From Thermoplasmata archaeon (GTDB lineage Archaea; Thermoplasmatota; DAOVMN01), in contig DAOVMN010000139.1 of NCBI GenBank assembly GCA_030630685.1, positions 1-6,223 on the forward strand: 6,223 bases of DNA, in the 5' to 3' direction. This document shows positions 5,422 through 6,223 of the stretch, piece by piece. A program made the position numbers and the translations under genes. The notes beneath the pieces are model-generated. The model saw only the letters and a list, made by a program, of their open reading frames with translations. It was not told where the DNA came from and searched no databases. Position 1 is the stretch's first letter. Every line of letters begins with the position of its first letter.

Positions 5422-5450
5422 TGGTCATTATATCGGCCGATTGGTGACCA
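5422..5450. promoter_or_regulatory. Dyad with perfect ATCGGCCGAT core, flanked by inverted TGGTCA/TGACCA
   Basis: The perfect 10-bp palindrome ATCGGCCGAT (5432-5441) sits between TGGTCA (5422-5427) and its inverted copy TGACCA (5445-5450), making a nearly symmetrical 29-bp site. A third copy, TTGGTCA, lies at 5370-5376 as a direct repeat of 5421-5427. The site is about 90-100 bp upstream of the ligase TATA box. It could be an operator, or a hairpin in the 3' region of the PKD transcript. The function is not known. Confidence 0.5.
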
Positions 5451-5609
5451 GATATTCAATATGAAATTAGTAATTGATGCAAAGAAACGCTGATGATAAT
5501 TTAGGATAAATCCAGCTATTATCGACCTGTGCGATGTAGTGGGGGTGCCTGTGTTGGTTTGATTTTTTCGCAAAATAACGCCGTTTTTCGGAGTGGACTT
5601 TTAAAAGAA

Positions 5610-6223
5610 TTACCCTGACGGGATGGAGTACTCCAACTTACCCTGATTGGTCACGAGGTCTACTATCACTAACCCCTCTAAGGTATCCTTTTTAGGTTTT
5701 CCTTTTTCTTCGATCACAATTTCTGTTACATCCTTCTTAGCATCCCAATGTGTATTGATCTTGAACTTCCCCTGAACAAAAATGTTCTGATGTACATGAA
5801 TCAACTCACCAGTTTCCTTGTCTTCTTTGAACTCCACCTTATAATGATTTTTCGGTGGAATAATCGGTTCGCCACCATTATAGCGCATACTCAAAACACT
5901 GGCTTCTCGGTTGTTCTCTTTGTCCTTATGTTCAAGTATCAGTTCCATGTAATTACCAGCATCATCTGTGAGGGTATAGCGAATTGTTGTTTTTTCACCT
6001 TTCTCATCTATTATCTCCCAGGTTATTTCCACATCATCATCAATGTTGTCTATTCCATAAACAACAATTTCTCTCGATTCTGGGTCCCAATGAATAACTG
6101 CTTCTGGTGGTGTTGTGTCTACTGTAACAGTGAGAGTGTCAATATCTACTCCTCCATCATCGTCCTCTACTATAAGAGTTACAGTATATATTCCATCTTC
6201 CGTGTAGGTGTGTGTAACAGTAT
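5610..6223 (-). CDS. PKD-domain surface protein, C-terminal part (runs off right edge)
   Basis: The minus-strand frame is open from the window edge (first full codon at 6221) to the TAA at 5612-5610, giving 203 residues. The N-terminus is outside. Residues 1-35 are the end of a PKD domain: TVTHTYTEDGIYTVTLIVED, then an Asp-rich turn and TLTVTV. PKD domains are beta-sandwich modules common in archaeal surface and secreted proteins. After a DTTPPEA hinge comes a domain of about 165 residues that I do not recognise, rich in beta-strand-like stretches and charged residues. It has VHQNIFVQGKFKINTHWD near the middle and ends LEYSIPSG. No C-terminal membrane helix or sorting motif is visible, so the protein may be secreted or anchored at its N-terminus. 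A GTG at 6032 is internal and is not the start. Confidence 0.8.
   Translation of the reverse strand, partial: TVTHTYTEDGIYTVTLIVEDDDGGVDIDTLTVTVDTTPPEAVIHWDPESREIVVYGIDNIDDDVEITWEIIDEKGEKTTIRYTLTDDAGNYMELILEHKDKENNREASVLSMRYNGGEPIIPPKNHYKVEFKEDKETGELIHVHQNIFVQGKFKINTHWDAKKDVTEIVIEEKGKPKKDTLEGLVIVDLVTNQGKLEYSIPSG

Larger units (their letters stand above)
5304..5609. other. Intergenic region between the PKD-domain gene and the ligase
   Basis: This 306-bp gap holds the ligase TATA box, the T-rich terminator candidate and the TGGTCA dyad, listed separately. The rest (5451-5609) is A+T-rich, with a T4 run just after the PKD gene stop and no structured RNA that I can recognise. An open frame of 61 codons on the minus strand (5573-5388) lacks a ribosome binding site, runs through the dyad and terminator, and looks fortuitous. 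Confidence 0.6.

Noticed and set aside
5388..5573. 61-codon minus-strand ORF in the intergenic gap
   Set aside because: It has no ribosome binding site or family features, and it spans the dyad and terminator candidate.
1..6223. CRISPR array or defence island
   Set aside because: There are no regularly spaced repeats and no cas, restriction or toxin-antitoxin genes; the AbrB-like protein is part of the insertion sequence.

Overview
The window looks like archaeal DNA. It carries an archaeal-type ATP-dependent DNA ligase, TATA-box promoters placed so that transcripts would be leaderless, GGTGAT-type ribosome binding sites, and an IS66-family transposase coupled to a DUF2080-like archaeal transposon protein. 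A PKD-domain surface protein lies on the right. A euryarchaeal lineage, possibly Thermoplasmatota-like, is my best guess; the sequence alone does not settle it. Every gene I can support is on the minus strand, so transcription runs from right to left.

Right to left: (1) 5610-6223 is the C-terminal part of a PKD-domain surface protein that runs off the right edge. (2) 5304-5609 is an intergenic region with a T-rich terminator candidate, a striking dyad flanked by TGGTCA motifs, and the ligase promoter. (3) 3396-5303 is the ligase, G+C-richer than everything around it and carrying an unusual Gly/Glu/Lys-rich linker. (4) 2743-3396 encodes an unrecognised protein with two membrane helices; its start overlaps the ligase stop (TAATG). 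(5) 1035-2717 is a complete IS66-type insertion sequence with matching terminal inverted repeats. It holds a 52-residue DUF2080/AbrB-like gene and the transposase, joined by an ATGA overlap. (6) 513-1034 is the 5'-truncated remainder of a gene for a two-helix membrane protein with a probable bacterial-PH-like domain. The insertion sequence cuts it off at, or next to, its start codon. (7) 253-512 is an intergenic region with hairpins, a mirror repeat, a promoter candidate and a possible 15-codon leader with an ATT start. (8) 1-252 is the N-terminal part of a small zinc-ribbon protein that runs off the left edge.

The likely ancestral layout is an operon of ligase, two-helix membrane protein and two-helix PH-like membrane protein, later split by the IS66 element. 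I see no CRISPR array, tRNA, rRNA or recognisable defence system. The most unusual points are the insertion at the start of the third operon gene, the IS66 plus DUF2080 architecture, the dyad and TGGTCA cluster upstream of the ligase, and the ligase's charged linker.
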